Positions 35,938 to 45,175 of a stretch of 64,000 nt of DNA are shown in pieces. The number at the start of each line of letters is the position of its first letter. The first letter of the stretch is position 1. The stretch is from Ferruginivarius sediminum (GTDB lineage Bacteria > Pseudomonadota > Alphaproteobacteria > Kiloniellales > Rhodovibrionaceae): positions 333,484 to 397,483 of the forward strand of contig NZ_QPMH01000002.1 in NCBI RefSeq assembly GCF_003344765.1, written 5' to 3'. The notes beneath the pieces are model-generated. The model searched no databases and was not told the DNA's origin. It saw only the letters and a program-made list of their open reading frames with translations. The position numbers were made by a program, and so were the translations under genes.

Positions 35938-37242
35938 ATGTTCAAGGTTGTAGAGCGCATGCGACGGGCAGAATTGACAGGGAAGTTGAGGCAGCCGTAC
36001 ACGCCGGAGCGTGGATTCGGCATTACGCACGTTGACAAGCCCGACTACAAAAACATCTGGTTCGTGGTGCCGCCGGCGCCGCCTCTGGACCTTCCGCCGG
36101 GGCTGCCAGCTGGTGCGATTGGGAAGGCCAACTCGATCCTCCACGGCCGCCCGTGCGTGGCCGAAGCGTCGGACCTCGACAAGTTGACGGCCTATCTCTT
36201 TGCCCGGCGTGAGGCGGTCTCCTCCTCACGTATGGAAGGGACCTGGTCCACCATCGATAATGTTCTGACGCCGGGTGAAGTCCATGACGAGCAGGAAGGC
36301 AAGTCCGGGCACCTTTCGGTGCGGGGGTACGCTGCGGCGCTCGAATACGGCTTCGCGCGTGTGCAGCGAGCCGGCATCGAGGCCCTGACGACTGAGCTTG
36401 TCTGCAAGCTCCATGAGTTGGTGATGAACCGGGACCCGGGCTTTCAGGGCGTAGCGGGGCGAATGCGAACCCCGGGCCTGCCGGGCGACGTGGTGCAGAT
36501 TGGCAGCCTCGGCCGCAAGGAAGAGTCGATCTACAACCCCGCCCCACCAGAGTACGTGAGCGGTTGTCTCGATGCCGTCATGGCTTGGATGCGCGACAAG
36601 ACCCTGATCGAAATGGGCGACGCGGGCATGGGAATGACTCTGCCCGTGCGAATGGCCGTCGGTCATGCTCACTTCGAGGCGATCCATCCATTCAGCGACG
36701 GCAACGGCCGCGTCGGCCGCATTCTCTGGCCCCTGCAAATCGCCGCTTCGGGGCACCTTCCCCTGTACGTCTCCGGCTATATCGAAAGGAACCGTACAGC
36801 ATACCGACACGCCTTGGAGGCTGCCCAGAAACGGCTGTCTTACGGAGCCATCGCAGAGTACATGGCGGACGCCATCGTTGCTTCGCACACGGAAGAGCAA
36901 ACCAGCAAGGCCCTGATCGGCGGCCTTCCAGCCGTTTGGGAAGCGCGCGGGCGTTTTCGCAAAGGGTCTTCGGCGCTGCGTGCGCTGACGGTGCTGATGC
37001 GAATGCCGATCTTGACCGCCCGTACGCTCGCAAGGGAACTGGGCGTTTCGTTTCAAGCAGCCTCGAGCGCGCTGAACATGCTGGAACGCCACCACATCGC
37101 GCGGGAGCGAACCGGATACGGGCGCAACAGGGTTTTCGCGGCAGAGGAAGTTATTGCTGTTCTCGCACGGCCCTTTGGCGAAGACCCCGAAATTGCACTC
37201 GAAGGCGCGCGCCGCATGCTTTCGGTCCCTGGCATGCGGTAA
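35938..37242 (+). CDS. Fic family protein (AMPylase type, with N-terminal inhibitory motif)
   Basis: A 434-residue Fic protein. Fic domains usually transfer AMP from ATP to hydroxyl side chains of target proteins. The catalytic motif HPFSDGNGRVGR begins at about residue 250 and is complete. An (S/T)xxxE(G/N) inhibitory motif is visible upstream near residue 98 (SSRMEG), placing it in the class with an inhibitory helix on the N-terminal side. The C-terminal part has a winged-helix-like region (ARELGVSFQAASSALNML). No partner antitoxin gene is adjacent. It stands at the edge of the polysaccharide locus. Confidence 0.93.
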   Translation: MFKVVERMRRAELTGKLRQPYTPERGFGITHVDKPDYKNIWFVVPPAPPLDLPPGLPAGAIGKANSILHGRPCVAEASDLDKLTAYLFARREAVSSSRMEGTWSTIDNVLTPGEVHDEQEGKSGHLSVRGYAAALEYGFARVQRAGIEALTTELVCKLHELVMNRDPGFQGVAGRMRTPGLPGDVVQIGSLGRKEESIYNPAPPEYVSGCLDAVMAWMRDKTLIEMGDAGMGMTLPVRMAVGHAHFEAIHPFSDGNGRVGRILWPLQIAASGHLPLYVSGYIERNRTAYRHALEAAQKRLSYGAIAEYMADAIVASHTEEQTSKALIGGLPAVWEARGRFRKGSSALRALTVLMRMPILTARTLARELGVSFQAASSALNMLERHHIARERTGYGRNRVFAAEEVIAVLARPFGEDPEIALEGARRMLSVPGMR

Positions 37243-37387
37243 GGAACGGCTGCACGAACCTCGTTGCCGCATGGCGCGGTTCCAGGGAGGTGGTCGGAAG
37301 GCGTTTCCTTATAGTCCCGACTTCTGCATTCGGCGAATTCGTGGACGAGGCTGGCACTTCCGGCTTTGCCGTGGCAGGGATAGCGCC

Positions 37388-38398
37388 ATGTTGGTGTTTA
37401 CGGATATCGCCCTCGTTGCCACTGCCAGCCTTGTTGTCGGCCTGCTGGGGTGGGTAACGACCATATTCGTTCGAAAAGCGTTGCTTCAACTGCAAGTCTT
37501 TGATGCGCCGAACGATCGCTCGTCCCATACCGTGCCGAAGCCGCGCGGAGGTGGAGTCGCGGTTATTTCGACGACGGCTGTAGCGTGGATTGCCACATGG
37601 GCCGTCATCGGCTTGCCAGACTCCCCGTGGGCGATTCTAGCAGTCGCGGTCGCGCTCGCGGGCGTCTCCTTTATCGACGACGTTCAGAGTCTTCCCCCAC
37701 TGCCGCGATTCGCGGCGCAGGTCGCGGCGGTTGCCCTTGGCCTTGCCGTGTTCGACGGCGGGCCGGTGTTTCAGGGGTTGCTGCCGGTCTGGCTGGACAG
37801 GCTACTGGCCGGTCTCGCGTGGTTGTGGTTCGTGAATCTGTTCAACTTCATGGACGGGATTGACGGCATCAGCGGGGTGGAGGCCATTGCGATCGGCGGT
37901 GGGCTGTCCGTGGTGGCGTGGAGCGTCGGCTTGCCAGGCTACCAAGTGCTGCCGCCACTTTTCCTGGCCGCCGCCGCTGCAGGGTTTCTCGTCCTGAACT
38001 GGCAGCCCTCGCGTATCTTCCTGGGAGATGCCGGGTCCATCGGCCTGGGTTTCCTGCTTGGGTGGCTGCTCCTCGACGCGGCCGCGAGGGGCCTGTGGGC
38101 GCCGGCGCTGATCCTGCCGGGCTACTATCTGGCGGATGCGACGATCACGCTGCTCAAGCGCCTGTTCCGCGGCGAGAAGATCTGGCGGGCGCACCGGGAG
38201 CACGCCTATCAGAAAGCCGTCGACGCAGGATGGAGCCATGCCCGCGTGGCGCTCAACATCGCCGTGGCGAATCTGGCGCTCGTGGCTTGCGCCCTTGCCG
38301 CGCTGTTTGCCCCTGTCGCCGGTCTCGCTGTCGGGGCCGGGGTTATCGCAGCGCTGCTGTGGCGGCTTGCCGGGGCTGCTCAATCCGTCTCGTCGTAG
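37388..38398 (+). CDS. MraY/WecA-family undecaprenyl-phosphate sugar-1-phosphate transferase
   Basis: A 336-residue polytopic membrane enzyme (about ten helices) that starts lipid-linked glycan assembly by transferring a sugar phosphate, usually a UDP-GlcNAc- or UDP-QuiNAc-type sugar, to undecaprenyl phosphate. The motifs are present: DAPNDRSSHTVPKPRGGG, the acidic FIDDVQSLPP, NLFNFMDGIDGISG and the HREHAYQKAV loop. It resembles WbpL and WecA more than MraY in length and motif form. The start is ATG 37388. It probably initiates the O-antigen-type glycan whose other genes follow. Confidence 0.93.
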   Translation: MLVFTDIALVATASLVVGLLGWVTTIFVRKALLQLQVFDAPNDRSSHTVPKPRGGGVAVISTTAVAWIATWAVIGLPDSPWAILAVAVALAGVSFIDDVQSLPPLPRFAAQVAAVALGLAVFDGGPVFQGLLPVWLDRLLAGLAWLWFVNLFNFMDGIDGISGVEAIAIGGGLSVVAWSVGLPGYQVLPPLFLAAAAAGFLVLNWQPSRIFLGDAGSIGLGFLLGWLLLDAAARGLWAPALILPGYYLADATITLLKRLFRGEKIWRAHREHAYQKAVDAGWSHARVALNIAVANLALVACALAALFAPVAGLAVGAGVIAALLWRLAGAAQSVSS

Positions 38399-39150
38399 CG
38401 CGCCTTCAGGTACGACAAAATCGGGTATAGTCCCGCGCATACCGCAACCAGGAAGCCGAGCCCCCCTTCCCGGTAGCCCTTGCGAGAGACGAAGCACTTC
38501 CAGAAGCGCGTGACGATGCGCCGGTAGTTGCGCGCGGCCGAGCCGAGGTTCCCGGATTCGCGCAGGTCCCGCGCCCGCGCCGTCGTGTAGCGGTCGAGCC
38601 GCGCCAGCATGTCGGAGATGCTGGCGTCCGCGTAGTGCACCATCCGCGCCCGCAGACGCTCGCCCTGCCGCGCGCCGTCCTTCCAGGTGAGTGCCGGATG
38701 CACCCGCTGTCGGCCCCAGGTCTTGACTCCCTTGCGGCACAGGCGCGGCGCCGAACTGACCCCGAAGGACGCGCCCCAGCCGTGGCGCACGAGACGGCCG
38801 CCGATATAGTTGTCGAAGGGAACGAGGTGATAATCCGCGTCGGATGCCCGGACCGTGGCGCGGATTTCCTGTGCCAATGCTTCCGGCACACGCTCGTCGG
38901 CATCGACCTCGAAGATCCAGGCGCCCCGGCAGGCGTCGTTGCCGGCGTTCCGGCGGTCGCCTTCCACCGGCCAGGCGCCTTCGAGTGTTCGCGCGCCAGC
39001 CGCTTCGGCGATCGCCTTCGAATCGTCGGTGCAGCGATCCAGGACGACCACGATCTCGTCGCAGAACCGCAGTGAGTCCAGGCAATCTGGAAGGTTCGCC
39101 GCCTCGTTGTGCGCGACGACGAGGGCCGAGAGCTGGGGTTCGCCGGTCAT
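38380..39150 (-). CDS. Family 2 glycosyltransferase (WaaE/KdtX-like)
   Basis: A 256-residue GT-A fold glycosyltransferase. It has the nucleotide-sugar site SALVVAHNEAANLPDCLDSL, the acidic VVVLDRCTDDS segment and the DxD-like FEVDADERVP. A C-terminal hydrophobic segment (FLVAVCAGLYPILSYLKARY) suggests membrane association. It resembles lipopolysaccharide core transferases of the WaaE/KdtX type. The 3' end overlaps the preceding convergent gene by 19 bases. The start at 39150 is chosen for the normal N-terminus; ATG 39225 is an alternative. Confidence 0.9.
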   Translation of the reverse strand: MTGEPQLSALVVAHNEAANLPDCLDSLRFCDEIVVVLDRCTDDSKAIAEAAGARTLEGAWPVEGDRRNAGNDACRGAWIFEVDADERVPEALAQEIRATVRASDADYHLVPFDNYIGGRLVRHGWGASFGVSSAPRLCRKGVKTWGRQRVHPALTWKDGARQGERLRARMVHYADASISDMLARLDRYTTARARDLRESGNLGSAARNYRRIVTRFWKCFVSRKGYREGGLGFLVAVCAGLYPILSYLKARYDETD

Positions 39151-39263
39151 GCGCGCCTTGTAGCGCAATCCGCCCCTGCGTGCGAAGTCTTCACTCGGTG
39201 GAGTGTTGCCTTGGTAGGGCTGCATAGCTACACGGAACGAGGAGCACATTCTGGAGGCACGGC

Positions 39264-40175
39264 ATGGCGAAAATAGCGTTCCTTGGAACCGGGCTGATGG
39301 GCGCACCCATGGCGGTGAACCTCGTCAAGGCCGGTCATGAAGTCACCGCATGGAATCGCACGCCCGCCAAGGCGCAGCCTGTCGTCGACGCCGGCGGCCG
39401 GGCGGCGGAGAACGCCTCCGCGGCCGCGCGCGGCGCCGAGGCGGTCTTCCTGATGCTGACCGATGGCCCTGCGGTCACGGAACTGCTGTTCGAGCACGGG
39501 GTTGCCGACGTGCTGGCTCGCGGGACGGTGGTGATCGACTGCTCCTCCATTCCGCCCGACACGGCGCGCGAGCATGCGCGCTACCTCGGCGATCGCGGCG
39601 TTTCGCACCTGGACGCGCCGGTTTCCGGCGGCCCGAGCGGGGCGGAGGACGGAACCCTCGCCATCATGGCGGGTGGCGAGGCGGATGCCTTCGACGGTGT
39701 CCGGGCACTTCTTGAGGTGCTTGGCCGTCCCACGCGGGTCGGGCCGGCCGGGGCCGGGCAGATGGCCAAGCTTGCCAACCAGGTGATCGTCGCGCTTGCC
39801 ATCGGCGCGGTGGGCGAGGGGCTGCTGCTGGCGCAGGCCGGGGGCGCCGACCCGGCTAAGGTGCGCGAGGCGATGACCGGCGGCTTTGCCGACAGCAAGA
39901 TCCTGCAGATCCACGGGCAGCGGATGTTAGAGCGGACCTTCATCCCCGGCGGTCCGGCGAAGGTTCACCTGAAGGACCTTCGGACCATCCTGGAGGCGGC
40001 GAAACAGAATCATCTCCATCTGCCCCTGTCGGAGGCAGTCGCCAAGCTGTTCGAGGATTTGGTCGCGCATGGCGGCGGCGGTTACGATCACAGCGCCGTG
40101 CTGTTGGAGCTGGAGCGGCTGAATCAGCCGGCGCGGCTGGGGGACCGGCCGGATACGCTGCCCGACAAGACCTGA
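39264..40175 (+). CDS. NAD(P)-dependent oxidoreductase, 3-hydroxyisobutyrate dehydrogenase family
   Basis: A 303-residue beta-hydroxyacid dehydrogenase. It shows the Rossmann motif AFLGTGLMGAPMAVNL, the substrate-site segment LDAPVSGGPSGAEDGTL, and the catalytic-lysine region MAKLANQ. Members reduce or oxidise 3-hydroxyisobutyrate, tartronate semialdehyde or related acids; the substrate is not deducible. It looks metabolically unrelated to the flanking glycan genes. Confidence 0.92.
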   Translation: MAKIAFLGTGLMGAPMAVNLVKAGHEVTAWNRTPAKAQPVVDAGGRAAENASAAARGAEAVFLMLTDGPAVTELLFEHGVADVLARGTVVIDCSSIPPDTAREHARYLGDRGVSHLDAPVSGGPSGAEDGTLAIMAGGEADAFDGVRALLEVLGRPTRVGPAGAGQMAKLANQVIVALAIGAVGEGLLLAQAGGADPAKVREAMTGGFADSKILQIHGQRMLERTFIPGGPAKVHLKDLRTILEAAKQNHLHLPLSEAVAKLFEDLVAHGGGGYDHSAVLLELERLNQPARLGDRPDTLPDKT

Positions 40176-40257
40176 CGGGCCGGTGCCGCATTGCCAGGAT
40201 GGCGCGTCCGCGACTATCGTGCCTTTCCAGGGGACACGAAGGGGGCGTCCAGGGAAT

Positions 40258-41415
40258 ATGAAGGTGCTGGTCCTCGGCGGGGACGGCTTTTGCGGCTGGC
40301 CGACCTCGCTTTATTTGTCGCGGACAGGCCACGACGTCGTCATCGTCGACAATCTTTCCCGCCGTAATATCGACAATGAGTTGGAGGCCGAATCGCTCAC
40401 ACCGATCCGTCCGATGGGGGAACGGCTGCGCGCGTGGCAAGAGCTGACGGGGCATCGGATCGGCTTCCACAACTTCAACGTGGCGGAGCAGTACCATCGG
40501 CTGCTGACGCTACTGCGGGACTGGCGGCCTGATGCCATCGTGCATTTCGCCGAGCAGCGCGCGGCCCCCTACTCGATGAAGTCGTCGTGGCACAAGCGCT
40601 ACACCGTCAACAACAACATCAACGCGACCAGCAACGTCCTGGCGGCTATCGTTGAATCGGGCGTGGATGCGCATCTCGTCCACCTGGGCACGATGGGCGT
40701 TTACGGCTATGGCAATGCCGGCATCGAGATTCCGGAAGGCTACCTTCAGGTGAAGGTGGAAAGCCGGGACGGGCGGGAGGTGAAACAGGAGATCCTCTAC
40801 CCCGCCAGCCCGGGAAGCATCTACCACCTGACCAAGACGCAGGATCAACTCCTCTTCGCCTTCTACAACAAGAACGACGGCGTGAAGGTCACCGATCTGC
40901 ACCAGGGCATCGTCTGGGGGACCGAAACGCAGGAGACCGGGCTGGACGAGCGTCTCATCAATCGGTTCGACTACGATGGCGACTACGGCACCGTCCTGAA
41001 CCGCTTTCTGATGCAGGCCGCCATCGACTATCCATTGACCGTGCACGGCACCGGACAGCAGACGCGGGCGTTCATTCATATCCGAGACACGGTTCGCTGC
41101 ATCGCACTGGCGGTCGAGAACCCGCCACAGACGGGCGAACGTGTGCGCATCATGAATCAGATGACGGAAACGCACCGCGTGATGGAACTCGCCCGGATGG
41201 TCTCGGACGCCACGGGCGTGCCTATCGAGCATCTGGATAATCCACGCAAAGAGGCGGATGCGAACGACCTCTTCGTCAGGAACGAGGCGCTGAAGAGCCT
41301 GGGACTGCAGCCAATCACCCTGGAACAGGGCCTGATGCACGAGGTCAGCGACGTCGCGCGCCGCTATGCCGAGCGATGCGACCAAAGCAAGATTCCCTGC
41401 GTGTCCCGGTGGTAG
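40258..41415 (+). CDS. sqdB: UDP-sulfoquinovose synthase
   Basis: SqdB makes UDP-sulfoquinovose from UDP-glucose and sulfite, the sugar donor for the sulfolipid SQDG. The 385-residue protein matches the family closely: VLGGDGFCGWPTSLYLS, NLSRRNIDNELEAESLTPI, VHFAEQRAAPYSM, the YHLTKTQDQLLF active-site region, and IVWGTETQET. The ATG at 40258 gives this N-terminus. No sqdD or sqdX glycosyltransferase is adjacent. The context of polysaccharide and sulfate-activation genes leaves open whether the sugar goes to a lipid or to a surface glycan. Confidence 0.94.
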   Translation: MKVLVLGGDGFCGWPTSLYLSRTGHDVVIVDNLSRRNIDNELEAESLTPIRPMGERLRAWQELTGHRIGFHNFNVAEQYHRLLTLLRDWRPDAIVHFAEQRAAPYSMKSSWHKRYTVNNNINATSNVLAAIVESGVDAHLVHLGTMGVYGYGNAGIEIPEGYLQVKVESRDGREVKQEILYPASPGSIYHLTKTQDQLLFAFYNKNDGVKVTDLHQGIVWGTETQETGLDERLINRFDYDGDYGTVLNRFLMQAAIDYPLTVHGTGQQTRAFIHIRDTVRCIALAVENPPQTGERVRIMNQMTETHRVMELARMVSDATGVPIEHLDNPRKEADANDLFVRNEALKSLGLQPITLEQGLMHEVSDVARRYAERCDQSKIPCVSRW

Positions 41416-41521
41416 CGGTGGTGTTCCAGGCGTTCTTGAGATATTGACGTATTCTGAGCGGTCACGCGCCACTGTTCGTGGAACCGTTGGCTAGGTCGAT
41501 AACGTCTTGGAGCGCGATGCG

Positions 41522-42013
41522 ATGTTGCGCAATCTCGTTCTCTTCTGCTTGCTGATCCTTGCCGGCTGCGGTTTCCAGCCGGTGTATTCTGGTGGGCAAA
41601 CCGGCGACACGACGCATGCGAAAGCAGCCAGCGTGCGCGTTCAGCCGGCTCGCGATCGTATCGGCCAGCTTGTCCACAACGCGCTTGTCGCAAGGCTTAA
41701 CCCCGGCGGGCAGCCCCGCGATCCGGCGTACTTGCTAAGCCTGCAAATCGAGGAGGACGTTCGGGAAACCGGATTCCGTAAGGACGAAACTTCGACCCGT
41801 GCGAATCTGGAAGTCGAAGCCCTCTACATGCTGGTCGATGCGGCGACGCGGCAGGTCGTCAGCCGGGGGCGCGCCCGGTCGATCAACAGTGCCAACACGC
41901 TGGACCAGCCCTATGCGACCACGGTTGCCGAGCGTGACGCGCGGGAGCGCGGGGCGAACGACATCGCCCAGCAAATCGCTAGGGATATCATGAGTCAGTT
42001 GGCGGCCCGATAG
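41522..42013 (+). CDS. LptE-like outer-membrane lipoprotein
   Basis: A 163-residue protein with lipobox LAGC (Cys16) and the LptE-typical start of the mature chain, CGFQPVYSGG. LptE pairs with LptD in the outer membrane to insert lipopolysaccharide. The rest (IGQLVHNALVARLNPGGQP, ANLEVEALYMLVDAATRQVVSRGRAR, ANDIAQQIARDIMSQLAAR) follows the LptE pattern. In Alphaproteobacteria lptE normally sits between leuS and holA; here it is beside sqdB and a glycan dehydratase, so it may be a second copy or a moved gene. Confidence 0.8.
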   Translation: MLRNLVLFCLLILAGCGFQPVYSGGQTGDTTHAKAASVRVQPARDRIGQLVHNALVARLNPGGQPRDPAYLLSLQIEEDVRETGFRKDETSTRANLEVEALYMLVDAATRQVVSRGRARSINSANTLDQPYATTVAERDARERGANDIAQQIARDIMSQLAAR

Positions 42014-42087
42014 GTTTGCGCAGGCCATGGTCGGCCCGGCTATGTGGCGTTTCGTGGGCGTGGTAGCCTGCGCAGCCGCCTGGATGA

Positions 42088-44082
42088 ATGGGGGAAGTAT
42101 CGTTGCCCTTACCGCGTAACGTCAGCGTGCGCGCCGTGATCGCGTTCGTGCATGACGTGATCATGGCGGCGGTGTCTTTCTTCCTCGCCCTCGGTCTGCG
42201 CCTGGGCGACGACGTCTGGAGCGATATCGGCGATCCGGACATGCTGCGCGCATGGGTGGCCTTTACGGCGGTCTGCGCGGTCGTCTTCTGGTTCACCGGA
42301 CTTTATCGCGGTATCTGGCGATACGCGTCTCTGCAGGATCTCGTATCTATTGCAAAGGCGGTGACACTCTCGCTTCTGATCTTCCTGCCGGTGACGTTCC
42401 TGATCACGCGCCTGGATGCGGTTCCCCGCTCGTTCCTCGTCATCGACTGGTTCGTCCTGATCTTCCTGCTTGGCGCGTCGCGGATGATCTACCGCGTCTT
42501 CAAGGATCGGGGATTCGATCATCTACTGGAGCGCCAGACGGGCTATCGCGTGCCGGTGCTGCTGGTCGGCGCCGGCGACGCCGCGGAGATGTTCATCCGC
42601 GATCTACGCCGTGACCGCGAGGCCACTTACGAGCCCGTCGGAATCCTTGACGAGAAGGGCACGCGGGTCGGCCGGCAGATCCGGGGGGTGCCGGTCATGG
42701 ACGGGCTCGACGGACTGCCCACAGTCGTCGAATCGCTGCGCAGGCGTGGACGGTCGCCGCAGCGGCTTATCGTGACACGCCCGCTCGGCCGGGAGCAGAT
42801 GGCGCGGCTGCTGGATCTGGCGGATGAGTACGGCATGACGCTCGCGCGCTTGCCACGCCTGACCGAGTTCAAGTCGGGCTCGGGCTCGGGTGAGACCGGC
42901 GGCGAGCAGAAGCCGGAGCTTCGTCCGATCGCCATCGAGGATCTTCTGGGCCGCCCGCAGGCATCGCTGGATCGGGAGGCGATGGCACGTCTGATTGCCG
43001 GCCGGCGTGTTCTGGTCACCGGGGCCGGCGGTTCCATTGGCTCGGAATTGGTGCGCCAAGCGGCCGACTTCGGCCCCGACCGCCTGATCCTCGTCGATCA
43101 CGCCGAACACCTGCTCTACAACATCGACCTCGAGTTGTCGGAGCGTTGCCCGGATCTGCCGCGCCGCCCGGTTCTGGCCGATGTTCGCGATCGGTCCAGC
43201 CTTGAGCGGCTGTTCGCGGACGAGGCGCCCGAACTTGTCCTGCATGCCGCAGCGCTCAAGCACGTCCCGCTTGCCGAGAGCAACCCGGGCGAAGCCGTGC
43301 TGACCAACGTCATGGGCACCTGCAATGTTGCGGAACTCAGCCGCGCGCATGGCGCCCGCGCCATGATCCAGGTTTCCACGGACAAGGCGATCGACCCGAC
43401 GAGCGTCATGGGCGCGACCAAGCGTTTGGCGGAAAGCTATTGCCAGGCGCTGGACCTGGCCGAGCGGGGCGGCGACGGCGATGGGCAGGCGACACGCTTC
43501 GTCACGGTGCGTTTCGGTAATGTCCTGGGCTCTACCGGGTCCGTGGTCCCACTGTTCCAGCGCCAGCTTGGCCGTGGCGGGCCGATTACGGTCACCCATC
43601 CGGAGATGACGCGCTATTTCATGACCGTGCGCGAGGCCGTGCAACTGGTGCTCCAGGCTTCGGCGCTAGGCACGGCGGGTGGCGAATCCGCCGAGATCGG
43701 CAAGATCTATGTCCTGGACATGGGCGAACCCATCCGCATCGTCGACCTGGCCCGTCAGATGATCCGGCTGGCCGGCTTGCGCCCGGACAAGGATGTCGAG
43801 ATCGTCTTTACCGGCATGCGCCCCGGCGAAAAGCTGCACGAGAAGCTGTTCCATACCAACGAGCCCATGGTCGCGACCAGCCACCCCAGCTTGAAGCTGG
43901 CGGAGGCGCGGACCGCCAATCTTGCCCTGCTGAGGCGCGGGATCGATGGGCTTGCGGCCGTCGCGCGCGACGGCGAGGACCGCGAGCTCAAGCGTCTTCT
44001 TGGTAAACTCGTGCCCGATTGGGTGCCGACGGCCGGGAGCGGTTCGAGTGAGGCCGAGGCCGTTCCAATCCGACCGAATTAA
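42088..44082 (+). CDS. Membrane-bound nucleotide-sugar 4,6-dehydratase (WbpM/CapD/FlaA1 family)
   Basis: A 664-residue protein with four N-terminal membrane helices (about residues 10-125), a CoA-binding-like NAD domain (LLVGAGDAAEMFIRDLRRD), and a C-terminal short-chain dehydratase domain. The latter has VTGAGGSIGSELVRQ (from about residue 309), ADVRDRSSLE, and STDKAIDPTSVMGATKRLAE. Such enzymes act on UDP-GlcNAc to start synthesis of UDP-QuiNAc, UDP-FucNAc or related sugars. An alternative TTG at 42103 lies behind a GGGGGAAG site. It fits with the WbpL-like transferase at 37.4 kb. Confidence 0.95.
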   Translation: MGEVSLPLPRNVSVRAVIAFVHDVIMAAVSFFLALGLRLGDDVWSDIGDPDMLRAWVAFTAVCAVVFWFTGLYRGIWRYASLQDLVSIAKAVTLSLLIFLPVTFLITRLDAVPRSFLVIDWFVLIFLLGASRMIYRVFKDRGFDHLLERQTGYRVPVLLVGAGDAAEMFIRDLRRDREATYEPVGILDEKGTRVGRQIRGVPVMDGLDGLPTVVESLRRRGRSPQRLIVTRPLGREQMARLLDLADEYGMTLARLPRLTEFKSGSGSGETGGEQKPELRPIAIEDLLGRPQASLDREAMARLIAGRRVLVTGAGGSIGSELVRQAADFGPDRLILVDHAEHLLYNIDLELSERCPDLPRRPVLADVRDRSSLERLFADEAPELVLHAAALKHVPLAESNPGEAVLTNVMGTCNVAELSRAHGARAMIQVSTDKAIDPTSVMGATKRLAESYCQALDLAERGGDGDGQATRFVTVRFGNVLGSTGSVVPLFQRQLGRGGPITVTHPEMTRYFMTVREAVQLVLQASALGTAGGESAEIGKIYVLDMGEPIRIVDLARQMIRLAGLRPDKDVEIVFTGMRPGEKLHEKLFHTNEPMVATSHPSLKLAEARTANLALLRRGIDGLAAVARDGEDRELKRLLGKLVPDWVPTAGSGSSEAEAVPIRPN

Positions 44083-44323
44083 CGGCGACCTCGTCGTTTG
44101 ACCGGGATTCGGCCGCTTTTTCCGTCATGTTCTTTCGGACCCGCCGTCTAACTTTTCTCTCATATAAAACGTTATAAGAAATAAATTTTTGAGAACGACT
44201 GTATTCACACACTAGAACGCACAATTTAGGACTGAAATGCATACGCAATTTCATTCCATAAAATCCGCAAATAAGAGTAAAATTATTTTTCCTTCCGAAA
44301 ACTTATCCTGAAGGAGAAAGCAG
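44083..44323. other. A+T-rich upstream region of the secreted-protein gene
   Basis: About 240 bases, with 44150-44300 strikingly A+T-rich compared with the flanks. No gene was found. It probably holds the promoter of the secreted-protein gene starting at 44324, which has a good AAGGAG ribosome site at its end. Confidence 0.5.
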
Positions 44324-45175
44324 ATGGGCGCTCCTTACATGACCAGTGTGGCCAAGTGCAGCTTCGCGTCAGCGATTGCCGCAATCCTGGCTGTGGCGGC
44401 CGCAACGGCTGCCTTGGAGTCCACTGCCCGCGCCGAGGATAATGCGCAGGCTGCGTTTTTTGATGATGGTATACTCGACCGTGTGACCGATATTCGCGGG
44501 TCTCGCGGACGGGCGCGGATCGCGCAGCTTCGCACGAGGCCGGGGGGTCAAAGCTATGGTCGCTGGGCGGTGGAGTGGTGGCAGTGGGCACTAGGCGTGC
44601 CAGCGGGCTCCAACCCGCTTTTCGACGAAACGGGCGAGAACTGCGACAGGCGGCAGGTCGACGATACGTGGTTCTTGTCCGGCATGATTTTCTTTCCGGG
44701 CGACGAACCGCACCCGGTAACGCGAGAGTGCACGATACCGGCCGGCAAGGCGTTGTTCTTCCCCTTGGCCAACCAGTTTTTCTCCGCTCTATTGGACGAT
44801 CCGCCCGAGGAGCGGACAGAGGAGTTTCTTCGCAGCATTGCCGCTTGCCAGGAGCCTGTTCAGGCGATTGTCGAAATTGACGGCTTCCGAATTCCGAGAC
44901 CGGAACGTTTCAGCACCGGTCCGGATGGCAGCCTTTCGCCTCTGTTCAATGTACAGCTTCCCCCCGACAACATCTTTGGAGCCGAGGCGGGACCCGGTGA
45001 CGAGGGCAAGATCCCGGAACTGGTCCTCAGTCCTTCGGCCGAAGAAGGGGTTTACCTGTACGTATTTCCTCTATCGCCCGGCGACCACGTCATTCACTGG
45101 CGCGCAACGGGCTGCACGCCGGGCAACGTTCAGGACATCACCTATTTCCTGACGGTCGGCGATGAACTGAGCTAG
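44324..45175 (+). CDS. Secreted protein of unknown function
   Basis: A 283-residue protein with a signal peptide (about residues 10-37, AAILAVAAATAALESTARAED). The mature part is rich in Trp and Pro, with WAVEWWQWALGVPAGSNPLF, a cysteine in TGENCDRRQVDDTWFLSG, and a C-terminal YLYVFPLSPGDHVIHWRATG block that looks like a beta-sandwich. Similar WWQW-type secreted proteins are known in other Proteobacteria but have no assigned role, as far as I recall. A strong AAGGAG ribosome site precedes the start. Its 3' end overlaps the convergent O-antigen ligase gene by 38 bases. Confidence 0.8.
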   Translation: MGAPYMTSVAKCSFASAIAAILAVAAATAALESTARAEDNAQAAFFDDGILDRVTDIRGSRGRARIAQLRTRPGGQSYGRWAVEWWQWALGVPAGSNPLFDETGENCDRRQVDDTWFLSGMIFFPGDEPHPVTRECTIPAGKALFFPLANQFFSALLDDPPEERTEEFLRSIAACQEPVQAIVEIDGFRIPRPERFSTGPDGSLSPLFNVQLPPDNIFGAEAGPGDEGKIPELVLSPSAEEGVYLYVFPLSPGDHVIHWRATGCTPGNVQDITYFLTVGDELS

